Shown here: positions 12,201 to 21,858 of the stretch, piece by piece
Numbering within the stretch: the first letter of the stretch is position 1
Layout: every line of letters begins with the position of its first letter
Source: Lactarius indigo
Taxonomy: Eukaryota; Basidiomycota; Agaricomycetes; Russulales; Russulaceae
Assembly: GCA_025766275.1 (NCBI GenBank)
Contig: JAFKAC010000062.1
Span: forward strand, 62,001 to 126,000
Direction: 5' to 3'
DNA length: 64,000 nucleotides
Made by a program: the position numbers and the translations under genes
The notes under the pieces: generated by a model
The model's input: the letters and a program-made list of their open reading frames with translations, nothing else
Databases searched by the model: none
What the model was told of the DNA's origin: nothing

Positions 12201-12608
12201 TTTCAGCTCTTGTTTCTTCCAGTCTATGTCTGGGTTTTCGTGTTCGAACCAGGGGTATCCAAAGATCATTCTGTCTTCCCCTAGGCTGGTTACGAAAAAC
12301 TGGAAAGGAGTTTCTTCTTCTCCTCTTTTTATCCATAGCTGGCATGTCTCAGTCATGGTGCCATCTTTGTTTAGCGATCCATCTACATTCCGGACCAATC
12401 TGGGTGGTTTCAGAGGAGTGGTTCCTAGTCCAAGTTTTTGGATTAGGTTTCGGTCGATTAGGTTGTCTGTGGCACCGCTGTCCAGCAGTACATTTATGCG
12501 AGCTTCTTTGTAGTAAAGGCGAACGAGGACTTTGATTGTCATAGCACTATCGCGAACACTATACATTGAATTGGCCTCCCTGTCAGCTCTCACAGGTCGG
12601 CATCGCAA
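9024..12608 (-). CDS. pol: Gypsy pol polyprotein (PR-RT-RH-INT-chromodomain)
   Basis: Open frame of about 1190 codons. Domains in order: aspartic protease (LLDSGATDNLID, about residue 40), reverse transcriptase (SKFDIRWGYHNIRI, then FVYMDDVLIA), RNase H (EVDASAFATGAIL, TDHKNLEYY), integrase with an HHCC zinc domain (HPGITKTLW, CATCQ) and a DDE core (LDFITKLPQ, SDRDPRFTAKF, HPQTDGQSERTNQ), a GPY/F-like module (KRYGPFRV), and a chromodomain (WEVEKILETRR, FLIKWKGY, SWEP). The chromodomain is expected to direct integration to modified chromatin. The frame overlaps the gag end by 19 bp in the -1 frame and begins without an ATG. The first in-frame ATG is at 12566, so expression needs frameshifting or reinitiation. 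The last 50 or so residues are low-complexity and overlap the extra ORF. Confidence 0.92.
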   Translation of the reverse strand: MRCRPVRADREANSMYSVRDSAMTIKVLVRLYYKEARINVLLDSGATDNLIDRNLIQKLGLGTTPLKPPRLVRNVDGSLNKDGTMTETCQLWIKRGEEETPFQFFVTSLGEDRMIFGYPWFEHENPDIDWKKQELKGEAVTILTGGYRFRRKRHQEAKAAATKTTFDPVKETAIPEEYQRHNKVFSDEEAQRFPPEREEDHPITLRPDAPNKINCKIYPLTPEEDKELKAYLDENIAKGYIYEGSSPYASSFFFRKKTDGGLRPILDYRPLNTWTIKDTYPLPLISDILTNLNGKTLFSKFDIRWGYHNIRIKEEDQWKAAFKTPRGLFIPRVMTFGLTNAPATFARTMSRILRPLMDKYPRELFVYMDDVLIATEEDTERHRQIVHEFLEICEKESYFLKASKCVFEQRKIHYLGIVIDGSQIKIDPKKVEGLKDWPRDIKSVKQARSVLGTLSYQRPFIPNFAHLARPITDTIKTSEGPFRWTKEAAEALEALITLVCKDPILCQPDMDKPFELEVDASAFATGAILTQRDSRNKPQAVGYFSKSFSEAERNYDIHDRELLAVIRGLEHWRHLLLGSPHEITVFTDHKNLEYYRHPRQINRRVARYIPRLADYHIKLHHKPGPQNHADALSRRPDHDTGAGDNTDVVVLTPTIFANSALSIRIDDRVMAHQLDHQDTLDEWAAPFHLVKQGKHWWRGDKLVVVDNTPLKRGVISLFHDTKTAGHPGITKTLWLVSQDFWWPNMKDDISAYVKGCATCQSNKNFPGNPKPPIFPIKTNPEALPFETIALDFITKLPQSEDNDTILTITDHDCSKAAFFIPCSETIDAEGVAKLYAKTVLPHYGLPRRVISDRDPRFTAKFIKELCRVLDIEQNISTAYHPQTDGQSERTNQWLEQYLQMFINHQQDNWTELLPLAQYTHNSWPSATTKKAPYELILGYIPRVHQPERTTTVPGTQERLERIQEARRTAQAAITHAQSLYKGSSRFEQHTEGDSVWLDARNLKTTHPSFKLAPKRYGPFRVTKKISATTYALKLPHQWRIHPVFHASLLMPYKETSIHGKNFTEPPPDLVDGEQEWEVEKILETRRHRNQLQFLIKWKGYSDAHNSWEPEKNLNAPELIQEHFESNPRSEGAKQWLKRKEVTNVLLLVPWKEGPLTKHPLSHPPLAILPSQHDPLPCLHSSRSHNPSIPPCPAS

Positions 12609-14281
12609 AAATCCTGATCTAAGGCATAGTAGCGTCTCTTTTCATCCTCAGTCATGCCTTGGACGAGTGCATGGGCTTGTCGGACTTTATCTTCGGTTGT
12701 GGTAGCAGCCACTGATGAGGTGCTTGCTTCTGGGGTGTATGGGGGTGCAGTGTCCGCTTCTTGGGTGTCTGTGGCTCTGGCTTTGGTTTGGTTGGTGGTG
12801 TTTTGTCGTTGACAGTTCCTAGCCATGTGTCCTTGCTGTCTGCATTTGAAGCAGCGTCCTTCTTTCATGAGGGCTTTCTTTTCTTCTTCAGTAAGCTTCT
12901 TAAAGGGGGTGGAGGTGGTGGCATCTACATCCATCGCATTTGGGTCTCGCTTTGGTCGTCCTTGGTGGACATTCTGGGTTGGCCCTGGGTTTCTATTTCC
13001 TGGTCTGGCCTTTAGTAGCTTCCAGCGTTGGTGTTCTGCTCTGGCAGCGGTTTGCCACTCGTTCATGGTGTTTGGGATGGTGGTTCGCATAAGGCAAGCA
13101 CGATACAGTCCTGTGGGTAGTCCTCTTTTGAAGAATTCCACCGTCCCAGGGGCATCTCTTGCCCATCCTGCTATTCCCGCAAGGTGTTCGAAGTCGAGGA
13201 TGTAACTGTCCAACGCTCCGCCCTGCATCGTCAAATTGATGAGCTTCTGATAGGCTCTTTCTTTGTTTAGGGTGTCGGTCCAGTCTCTGTCGAAGGTGTC
13301 GAGAAAACCGTCCCAAAGATCTTTGCTATTTTTGGTGAGGGCTTTGGTGGGGTCTGCTAGTGCCGCTTCCATGTCATCTTCGGTTTGGTTGACCCACAGC
13401 TGTACACCGGGTCCTTTGAACATTGTAAGGGCGAATAGTACCCGTGCATAAGGTTCTTTGATGAGTTCATTCTCGCTATTTAACTTGATGTATCGTAGTA
13501 GTTCTCTTTTGAACTGACCACTCTCTGTTCTATCTCCGGTGAACGGAGTAGGGGGTGCTCCTTTGAGTCCTCCTGAGCTCGTTGTTGGGGTTCCTCCTGT
13601 TCCGGTGCTTGAGCCGGTACCTGTGCCAGTACCTGTGGCGTTTATGGCTGACATGATAGGTGTTGGCTGTGGTGTGATGGGGATCTGGGGTGGTTCGACT
13701 GGGGAGGGCAATCTGATTGGTGGTAGTGGGGCTGGGAATCCTTCTTCCGCTGGGGATGGTTCTATCCAGATAGGGATAGTGGGGCTGGCTTGTGACGAAG
13801 CTTGTGTGGGTACTGTGATGTCTAGACGGTGTTCTGGGGAGTGGGATAGTTCTGAGTGTGATTCCGCTTCGTCTGAGCTGGGTTCTTCTCCTGATGAGTC
13901 TTGTTGTAGTCCGTATGTTCCCCTAGTGTTTCTTGGTGCTGAGGATGATTGTTGTGTGGGCGTTTCTGGGTTCTGTTCGTCTTCTTCGTTCCACCAGCCT
14001 AGTCCTTCAGCAAATCTGTGCGGTGTGATGTTTATGGCTCTGGTGTGGTATGTATTCTGAAAGTATCGGAGGATGTACCAGTTGTTGTTGATGAATTCTA
14101 CTGGTCTGAGTTCGCCTTTGATGAGGCACTTGTAACAAGGTGGTCTGCCTGATGTTGTGGCCCAGCGAGCTCCTTTTCCTAGTTGACTACTTTTAACGTG
14201 GTGTGGGAGGTCGTCTTGTGTTCTGGTTGTGACTGGGGTCCAATCGTTATCTGATTCAAAGGTGACACTGATGCTAGCCAC
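12590..14281 (-). CDS. gag: Gypsy gag with one zinc knuckle
   Basis: 563-aa frame starting 208 bp inside the 5' LTR. The N-terminus has a cysteine-containing segment (PPCYKCLIKGE). A Ser/Pro/Thr-rich linker follows. The capsid-like region has the retrotransposon-gag signature (FTGDRTESGQFKREL, DTLNKERAYQKLINL, GWARDAPGTVEFFKRGLP). A single canonical CCHC knuckle CFKCRQQGHMARNC lies near residue 480. It ends just past the point where the pol frame opens. Its role is packaging of element RNA in virus-like particles. Confidence 0.9.
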   Translation of the reverse strand: MASISVTFESDNDWTPVTTRTQDDLPHHVKSSQLGKGARWATTSGRPPCYKCLIKGELRPVEFINNNWYILRYFQNTYHTRAINITPHRFAEGLGWWNEEDEQNPETPTQQSSSAPRNTRGTYGLQQDSSGEEPSSDEAESHSELSHSPEHRLDITVPTQASSQASPTIPIWIEPSPAEEGFPAPLPPIRLPSPVEPPQIPITPQPTPIMSAINATGTGTGTGSSTGTGGTPTTSSGGLKGAPPTPFTGDRTESGQFKRELLRYIKLNSENELIKEPYARVLFALTMFKGPGVQLWVNQTEDDMEAALADPTKALTKNSKDLWDGFLDTFDRDWTDTLNKERAYQKLINLTMQGGALDSYILDFEHLAGIAGWARDAPGTVEFFKRGLPTGLYRACLMRTTIPNTMNEWQTAARAEHQRWKLLKARPGNRNPGPTQNVHQGRPKRDPNAMDVDATTSTPFKKLTEEEKKALMKEGRCFKCRQQGHMARNCQRQNTTNQTKARATDTQEADTAPPYTPEASTSSVAATTTEDKVRQAHALVQGMTEDEKRRYYALDQDFCDADL

Positions 14282-14477
14282 GATTGTGGTCTGTCTTGGG
14301 TGCTGATTTGTGTAAGGGGGTGGCTGAAGCGGCCTCTTGTGTCAAGGAGGATCCGTCGCCCGGCTATGCCGTCGTTTCTGGGTTCTGTGGAGTGTCTGGT
14401 TGTTGGCTGATGCGTCCTCTTGGATCGTCGCCCACTCTGCTGTGTGGCAGTAGTGTCTTGGGTGTGTTGGGAGTTGT

Positions 14478-14489
14478 AGACTTGGCTTA
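14478..14489 (-). promoter_or_regulatory. Candidate self-priming primer-binding site of the gypsy element
   Basis: Immediately inside the 5' LTR the minus-strand (RNA-sense) sequence is T then AAGCCAAGTCT. It lacks the TGG start of a normal tRNA-primed site. The same 11 bases are complementary to AGACTTGGCTT in the LTR (14833-14843), which lies about 30 bp downstream of a TATA box and so at the expected 5' end of the RNA. This is the arrangement of Tf1/sushi-type self-priming elements. The match is seen directly. Use as a primer is inference. Confidence 0.7.
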
Positions 14490-15067
14490 TGTTACGCCCT
14501 AGCAGGGGCGTGGGTTCTAAAGGTTTCTGAATCACACAGGTATCAAGCGAAGACCTCTGTTGTCTTATTGCTATGAAATACGAGTGATAGAAGTGTGACA
14601 CAAGGTGCAGCACTACTCTGTAATGTAGGACTCCTCGTCCGAAGTGTCTAACACTTCTCTACACTTGATCTTGCTAGTGCACAGAGTATAACAGGTGTAA
14701 CGCGTTGATATAGTTCAACTGCAAAGACTTCGAAGTGTCCTGGTTAGGGACTGAGGTAGGGGATGCACAAGAAGAGAGGGATAAGGCGAGGTCACACCAA
14801 AGTACGGAGGCAAGATTGCTAGATTGCAAACGAAGCCAAGTCTGGCTTCCTACGGTCTATGGTACAGGTTTATATAGGACAGGGTTCCAAACAACATGAA
14901 CACAAGTCCACACAATATCAAAGAGACTAAACGGAGTAAGCAGAAGTTCGGATCAAAGAAACGCGCCACTAGTAACAGTAGCTCCTTTGGTAACAAGGTA
15001 TGGTACAGAAGGGGAAGGCAGGGTGGAGACATACTGTGGGTTAGGTCCGAAGCGTCGGATCATAACA
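14490..15067 (-). repeat. Gypsy LTR, right (5' LTR)
   Basis: 578-bp LTR in promoter position for the minus-strand element. It contains a minus-strand TATATAAA at 14876-14869, and 25 bases later the 11-nt segment complementary to the primer-binding site. It is identical by eye to the left LTR. Confidence 0.95.
14869..14876 (-). promoter_or_regulatory. TATA box of the gypsy 5' LTR
   Basis: TATATAAA on the minus strand. The expected start of transcription about 33 bases downstream falls at 14843, the first base of the self-complementary segment, so the promoter and priming models agree. Confidence 0.6.
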
Positions 15068-18000
15068 CAGTGAGTCTCCTGAGCCAGATGCATTCTTTTG
15101 CCGCGTGAGTTGCGGCGACGTATTCGGCCTCGGCGGTGGAAAGGGTGATAATTTCTTGTTTCCGCGAGGCCCATGCGACCGCTCCGCCGTCGATGAGGAA
15201 TGCGAAGCCGGATATCGCATGGCGGTGTTCCTGGGATGCGCCATCTGCGTCAGTATACCCTAGGAGGTCATGGCGCTCGTTGCCGAAGGTGAGAGAATGG
15301 TTCTTGGTGCCGGCGAGGTAACGGAAGACGCGCTTGACGCCTTCCCAGTGAATCTCGCCCGGATTGCTGAGGAATTGAGATAGGGTGGAGATGGCGAATG
15401 TAATGTCAGGGCGAGTGGCGACGGTCGCGTACATCAAGCTGCCGACGGCCTCGCGATAAGGGACCTTCTTCATATGCGCTGCTTCGGTGGCGTCAGAGGG
15501 TGCGTCGGATTTGCTGTAAGACGCCCCGGGAATGATGGGGGTGGCGACTGGCTTTGCGTCGCTGAGGGAGAAGCGGGAAAGGATAGTGTCGATATAAGAC
15601 GTTTGCGAGAGGGAAATGGTGCGCGACTTGCGGTCGCGGGTAATCTTGATACCGAGGAGCCAATGGATGGGACCCAGATCGGTGAGAGAATAGCGGGCGT
15701 TGAGCGCCCTCTTGTAGTAGCGAATGAGCTCGTCTGAGCTACCTGTAATCACGCAGTCGTCAACGTGAACTGCGAGGATGGTGAGGTGATTTTTATCGTG
15801 GATGGAGAAGACCCCGGGATCAGCGTTGTTGACGCTGAATCCCAAGTCCATGAGAGCGCGGCGCAGGGTATCATACCATTTGCGGCCGGCTTGCTTGAGT
15901 CCATAGAGGGATTTGCGAAGGTGTTTGACCGACTCCCCCTGAGTGTCGTATCCGGGGGGTGCTTGCATATAAATGTCTTCATCATCACTTAGCTCTCCGT
16001 TGAGGTAGGCGCCGTTGAAGTCGAAAGTGTCGATGTCCCAGTCGTTGCGAGCGGCAATGGCGAGAATGACGCGAAAGCTGGCGAGCCGCGCGACTGGGGA
16101 GAATGTGTCAAAATAGTCAACGCCGAACTTTTGAGTGAATCCGCGCGCTACGAGGCGCGCCTTGTATTTCTCGATAGACCCATCGGCCTTCCGTTTGATG
16201 CGGAAGACCCACTTGCTGCCGACGATGTTCTTGCCGGCGGGTCTGGGGACTGTTGACCAAGTCCCAGCTTCTTCGAGGGTTGCGATTTCGCGATCCATCG
16301 CCTCCTGCCACTTAGGCCAGTCGGAGCAAGATCGCGCTTGAGCGAGGGTTTTGGGATCGTCTTGAGAGTCGTTAAGGGCGGCTTCCATAAGCTCCTCGCT
16401 TTCCGCGAGGAAAGCGTACTCTGGAATCTGATTGTCAGCCGCGTATGCACTTGAACCTTCATCTCCGGGCCAGTCCGGGTGGAACCACTTCCGGGCTGCC
16501 GCGCTTGGTTGTTCTTCTTCGGTTTCGGGTTGGGCTCCTTCGGTGAAGAGCCCAGTAACTTTGAATGTTGGTTTGGGGATGCGTGATGACTTGCGCGTCG
16601 GTTCTTGAGGTTCTTTGGTTTTTGCCTTGCCCTTGGCAGGCGGCGGCACCTGTTGCCGCTGCTTGGTGGATGTTGAAGGCTCTTCTTCTTGAGGTGGAGC
16701 CGATGAAGTGGTCGACGGAGTGAGAGGGGTGAGAGCTGAAGGTGACCGATACGAGGGCATTCCGCCCGGGACTTGAGGCGTGATTTCCCGGCTTGCTTCT
16801 TCGGGAAGTTGCTGCTGCTGTTGAGGTGTGAACGGTACCAGTTGGATAGGTACCGGTGCTGTGGTAGGAGGGAAAGGATGAGGCGCTTGAGGCGCCGGTG
16901 GTGCTTGAGGTCCAGCGGGTGGTGCTTGCGCCACAGCTGGTTGCGGCGCGGGAATGATGCGAGGCTGGCCGATGTTGATAACTGCAAGAGGGGATGTGAA
17001 TTTAATATTGCGCTCGACCGAGATTGAGTTTTTGTTGGGCCAGTAAACGCGGTGTGCATGCGTGCTGTCCACGTCATAACCGACCCAGTGCGCTTCGATT
17101 CCGCGCGCATCGAGCTTTGAGCCGGTGCCAGAGTGAACCCAGACAGTTTGTCCCCATTCGGGAACACCGGAGATGTTCGGTTTGTTGCCGTAGAGCATTT
17201 CATAAGGTGTGACGTTGTTGCCTAGAGCCCGAGTAGAGGTGCGGTTCTTGAGCCAGACCGCAAATTGGAGTGCTTCAGCCCAGAGAGTCTTGGGCAAGCC
17301 AGAGTGATGGAGAATGGCCCGCACACGTTCAAGGAGCCTGCGGTTAAGTGATTCCGCGACTCCGTTGTGCTGTGGGGTATCGTGTGTGGTAAGGCGGCGT
17401 TCGGTTCCTTCGTCCTGAAGGAAGCGAGTGAACTCGCGGCCGGTATACTCACCGCCACGGTCCGATCTAAGTGCCTTGATCTTGGCGCCGTGCTGAGTGC
17501 GAGCCCAAGCCGAGAAGGCGCGATAAGCATCCAGAGTTTGGTCCTTAGTGCGCAAGATGTCGACACGAGTAAAGCGAGTGTGGTCGTCGGTGAATGTGAC
17601 ATAGTAGCGGCGGCCCCCGAGACTAGTGGTTGGCGAAGGTCCCCAGAGGTCAGAGTGAATCTCCACTCCAAAGTGCCAAGCTGGAGGAGCCTCGCGCTCA
17701 GCTCGAATGACCTTTCGAGTGAGCTTAGCATACTGGCAAGAGTCACAGATGATAGGAGAGCCGTCGTCGATAAGTTGTACGCCTTCGATGGCGTTGTTGC
17801 GAATGAGGGAGCGAATGGCGTCGGCCGAGATATGACCGAGGCGACGATGGAGAGTGTGTATGTCGACTTGTTCAGTAGAAGAGGCGACGCTAGCTGCCAA
17901 GTAAGAGTGTTCGACCTTGTATAGGCCGTTAGAGCTAGCAGGGATATTGCCTATAGTGTCGCCAGATCTGTTCTTGATCTTGCACGATTGTCGCTCGAAA

Positions 18001-19286
18001 GAAACAGAGTAGCCGGCCCCAGTGATATGGCCGACAGAGACAATAGTAAGCGCCATTTCAGGCGCATGGAGGGTGTCGCGGAGAAGAACGGGAGTAGTGA
18101 CGTTCCCGTTGGGGACGTCGATCTGTAAGTCCCCGGTACCTATCGCATAGAAGATGCGTTTGTTAGCGGCGGTAATGGCACGGGGAGGAATAGAGCGGTA
18201 GTTAATGAAACGGTGATGGAAAGGCGACATATGCCGAGACGCCCCGGAGTCGTAAAGCTCGATCTCGATGGGGGGATGCTGAATGGGTGGCCCCACGCTG
18301 TACGCGGAGGCCTGTGGAGTGGAAGAAGTGGAGTCGTCGTCGATCTCCTCGATCGCGGCCCAAGCTTCAATGTCGTTGCTGGCCGAGTTTGCGTTGTCGG
18401 AACGATTGTTGTTCCTGTTCCTGTTATTTTGGTTGCTGCTATTGCCGTTGCGATTGTTGCGATTGCCGCGATTGTCGCGATTGTCGCTTGAGTTGTTGTA
18501 GTTGCTGTAGTTTGAGTTATTGTCTCTTCGAGGCGGGCGTTGGCCCTCTTTGTCGCCTCCCTTGGCCCAGCAATCGGATTTGAAGTGGCCGAGCCTGTGG
18601 CAGTTGTGGCACTCTACGTTGCACTTGTCGCGTTTCTGTCCGTTGGCTAAGAAGGCCTCTTCTGGGCTGTTAGTCTTGCCTTTCTGGATGACGCGCCGAT
18701 CGTACTGATCGGTGACCAATCGGATTACCCGATCGGGTGTGACTGATTCATCCGCTTGATCGGCTGCTGAATTAATGGAATTGATGAGGGATTCATAGGA
18801 GGGGGGGAGTGAGCCGAGGATGATGGACGCGAATTCATCGTCGGTCTTGGTGGCCCCCATGGAAGCGAGCTGCTCTCGCATATCTAAGAGATGAGTCAGA
18901 TGAGCGCAAGCGTCTTCATCTTCGCCTAGTTTAGTGCCTGAGAGTTTCCGGCCCAGGTCGACAGCGATCATCTTCGATCTCTTCTGGAATATTTCCTTGA
19001 CGGCATCCCAAATATCTTTTGTGTTTGTCTTCGTCTTGATTCGGTTGAAGACGTAATCGGGTACTGATGCCGCGATCAAATTCTTGGCGGCGGCTTCTTC
19101 CGCGTCCCAGCGTTCCTGAGGAGGGACGCTATTGATTGGCGTCCAAGTCGTGGGGACCGTGGTGCTGGTGAGATGTTCGGACCATCTTCGGTTATCGAAC
19201 GCCCAGACCATGCGGTCTCTAAAGGTGACCCAGTTGGATCCATCGGTGGCCAGTTTGACAATAGTGAGTTTGTAGTCTTCGCTCAT
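15068..19286 (-). pseudogene. Copia B gag-pol polyprotein, main part (truncated by gypsy insertion)
   Basis: About 1400 codons of an uninterrupted Ty1/copia polyprotein. It shows gag (start MSEDYKLTIVKLATDGSNW), a zinc knuckle CHNCHRLGHFKSDC near residue 230, protease ELYDSGASRHMS, integrase (HSDLWGP, FTDDHTRFT, SDRGGEYTG, TPQHNGVAES), then a long Pro/Gln-rich linker. RT follows (KWVFRIKRKADG, FNGAYLNGEL, VHVDDCVITG), and RNase H begins (GYTDADGASQEH, STAEAEYVAATHA). The frame then runs into the gypsy LTR and stops after a few foreign codons. The missing end lies at 6914-7184. Apart from the insertion I see no stop or frameshift, so the element was probably coding-competent when hit. Confidence 0.92.
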
Positions 19287-19376
19287 GATGACAAATACGG
19301 TAAGCGAGGTTTCGGATAATGAAAAGGTACGCGCTGATGATTTTCTCGGTAATGTCGGATTAAATTGCAGCGGCAG

Positions 19377-19388
19377 GGCCCATAACCT
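19377..19388 (-). promoter_or_regulatory. Copia B primer-binding site (half initiator tRNA type)
   Basis: Just inside the 5' LTR the minus strand reads AGGTTATGGGCCCT. This is complementary to an initiator-methionine tRNA anticodon arm (GGGCCCAUAACC, containing CAU) rather than to a tRNA 3' end. That matches the half-tRNA priming known for Drosophila copia. Copia C has the same site. Confidence 0.7.
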
Positions 19389-19897
19389 TGGTGTAAAGGT
19401 CGGGCGATAGGGGCGATCCGGCTAAGTGTGCCGGTCGGGTGATAAGGTCCGAAAGGCCGGTTCAATTGGCAAAGAGAAAAGTGCGAAGTCGAGCGATGGT
19501 AGAGAACAAGCGAAGATAGGCAAAGGCGAGGCGAAGCTCGCTTTGGAGAGGGTCTCAAGGGCACACGAGGGAGAGGAGGAATACAACTGGATAATATTTG
19601 GAGTACATACGAGCGCGCTTTAATACAATGTAGATAAATTTTTAACAGAAACAAGAATAAAGTACAGTAAAGAGACATAAAGACGCACGAGCCATATAGG
19701 ATGTGAAACAGGAGTCGGATAAACATAAAAGACGGAGCGAGAATGGGGAGAAAAGGGGGAACGACCCCTATGGAACTGGTGACGTTTGAATAGAAATGAA
19801 TACGGCGGTAATGGATGTTGAGCCGCCACGCATTATCGCGGCGGTGTTGTTTTGGTGGGATTCGAGTCGGCCGGGTCGAGCGTGCCGAAATGCAACA
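19389..19897 (-). repeat. Copia B LTR, right (5' LTR)
   Basis: 509-bp LTR matching 6398-6906 with about six substitutions by eye. It is followed outward by the target-site copy GGTAG. Confidence 0.93.
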
Positions 19898-19902
19898 GGT
19901 AG

Positions 19903-21858
19903 GCCATCCTGTTTCCATTTGCGACTTGTACTCATGCAGTACACCGGAGAGTGGGACCATGAGTGACTACAAAAAAGTCCCAAGTGGACTACCGGACCGC
20001 GCGTTAGCGCCTCTATCGGAGAACAAATTAGATACCGGAGCGCCAAGCGATATTAGATGTGATCAATTTCAACCGTCGACTTCAACCTCCCCACATCGAC
20101 CGCGAATTAAGCCAGTGGTGCCGCCGGACAGGAGAAGTTGAGGGCTAGTCTATTAGTCGAAGCGGGCATGGTGCGCCTCAGGTATATCTCCAATGGTAGC
20201 GCTTCCCGTCACTGGAACGCGCATCGTCTAAGCTTGCAAATCGGAGGTATCGGGCAGGGTCGTTTGGCCGATCTACACACCCTGTGTCTTGTCAGAATGT
20301 CTCGCCCAGTGCACGCGTCAGTTGGGGATAGCAAAAAAAAAAAAAAAAAGTCTCACCCGTGCATCCTGGAGCTCGAAGATACAGCCTTCACTCACACCAA
20401 GTTCCGGCCTCATAGGGTGTTTACGGGTGCACTGTACTGCCCCCGATCCAGGTCCTGTGGGTTCGTGCCTTCTGGAAGCTTGATATTTCCGTTGTTCCGG
20501 CGCTGCGTCGTTCCCTCGCTGGCTGATGCCAATCGCCGTTGACATGTCTACTGTGTCGGAAGCATTTCTGGCACCAAGGCACCCCGACCTGGATCATCAT
20601 CGGTGAAAGCCAAGACAGATTCATCCGCCACGTTCTTCTCTATTAGGAACTGCCGACCAACTGGCATATCGGCATCATTTTTTTGTTTTCCTTTTTGTTT
20701 AAGAATATCATGGCGTACGCTGTTATCCCATCATGGAATGTGACGATGTCGGTAAAATGGAGATAATGTAGTAACTGTACGTACCTTGATATTAGCGCGA
20801 GGTATACTGTAAGCGTCCTGAAGACTTCGTGATCCCCGTCTGGATGCTTCGAGTTTGGCTTCCACTACGACATCCACGTTGCAAGCAATTGTGGGAGAAC
20901 TTACGCCAGCAATAAAATGCATCTAACCAAACGGAAATAAGAACGCCGTACAGCTTGGCGAAGGGAGTTACCGGATATTCCTTTGATTGGTAGAAAACTG
21001 CTGTGCGTGTTCTAACTCTGGATCGGCGCCGTATGAAGCCGGACAGGATACCTGCACTCACCGGTTTCATGTTGGAACGTTCTTCGTGCGTGTCGCGGCA
21101 GTTGGTCACCGGCGACCGATTACCGAAGGGGAAGAAGAAACCAAAAATTCGCGACTATACTATAGAGGGTAAACTTATGTGGCAAAATTTTTTAGTGGCC
21201 TTGGACGAGGCTTAAAATCCAGGATCCGAGGATGAGTAGAACAGTATTTGCGGGCGTCATCCAGACTCGCTGATCCCGTCACGAGGTGACTCTGTGCGCT
21301 ATTCTGGGGTGCTTGGCAGGTGCAATGTGGCGGGGGGAGAGATGACACCTGGCTGCGGTGGCTATGGGGAGATATTGAATTTATTCGGTGATAGCCCATC
21401 GACCAGAAGTGGGAATCGAAGCCAGGGGTGGGTGCGAACGCGTGGATAGGTTCCGTAATCCGAGACAAACTCCTGGAACGCCCGAGGCAGATCTCAAACA
21501 CTTCGAAAGAGAACCGACCCACTTGCGATGTGAAAGGTGGCGATGCACGACCCGACCATTGCCTGCAGACAACGACGGTCGGGAATAAATACAAATTTAA
21601 AATGTTTTTAAAAAATACAAGGGCAAGATCAGATTGACCCCGTTCTGGGGACACAATTGCATAAAGATAAGTGTTTTACCCAAGGTGTTAGCCCCCTTTT
21701 TTTCGGCGGAGCGCCAGAATACCGGGACCTGTGCAATCAAATCGCCTTTGTATATGTGAGTGAGTAGACTCCTTTTGTGCTACGTATCCGTGCAGCGACT
21801 CTCCCTCATCTCGTACCGTTTCCGCCATCCCTGAATCAATCCCACTCACTCGATATCC
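19903..21858. other. Intergenic region without a recognised gene
   Basis: About 1.95 kb between copia B and the FAD monooxygenase. A run of about 17 A lies at 20334-20349. Open frames are short and share no motif I recognise. A minus-strand frame near 20792-21109 with splice-like borders could be a fragment of an unknown gene, but I cannot support it. The last 150 bases should contain the monooxygenase promoter. Confidence 0.45.

Larger units (their letters stand above)
7185..15067 (-). mobile_element. Nested Ty3/gypsy chromovirus, full length
   Basis: Complete LTR retrotransposon of 7883 bp on the minus strand, inserted in the copia B RNase H region. LTRs of 578 bp lie at 7185-7762 and 14490-15067. 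I see no difference between them. The target-site duplication CAGTG is at 7180-7184 and 15068-15072. In element order it holds gag (14281-12590), pol (12608-9024) and an extra ORF (9207-7789). All are open and none shows a break. Gene order protease-RT-RNase H-integrase plus a C-terminal chromodomain identifies a chromovirus. The pattern suggests a very recent, possibly still active copy. Confidence 0.95.
6398..19897 (-). mobile_element. Copia B: Ty1/copia LTR retrotransposon hosting a nested gypsy element
   Basis: The outer element has 509-bp LTRs at 6398-6906 and 19389-19897. A 5-bp target-site duplication GGTAG flanks it at 6393-6397 and 19898-19902. It reads on the minus strand, so the right LTR is the 5' LTR. 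A purine-rich tract lies just inside the left LTR at about 6907-6917. A primer-binding site lies at about 19377-19388. Its single gag-pol frame starts at 19286 and is cut near the C-terminus by the gypsy element at 7185-15067. By eye the two LTRs differ at about 6 of 509 positions (for example near 6475, 6490 and 6616), so the insertion is fairly young but older than the nested one. Confidence 0.93.
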
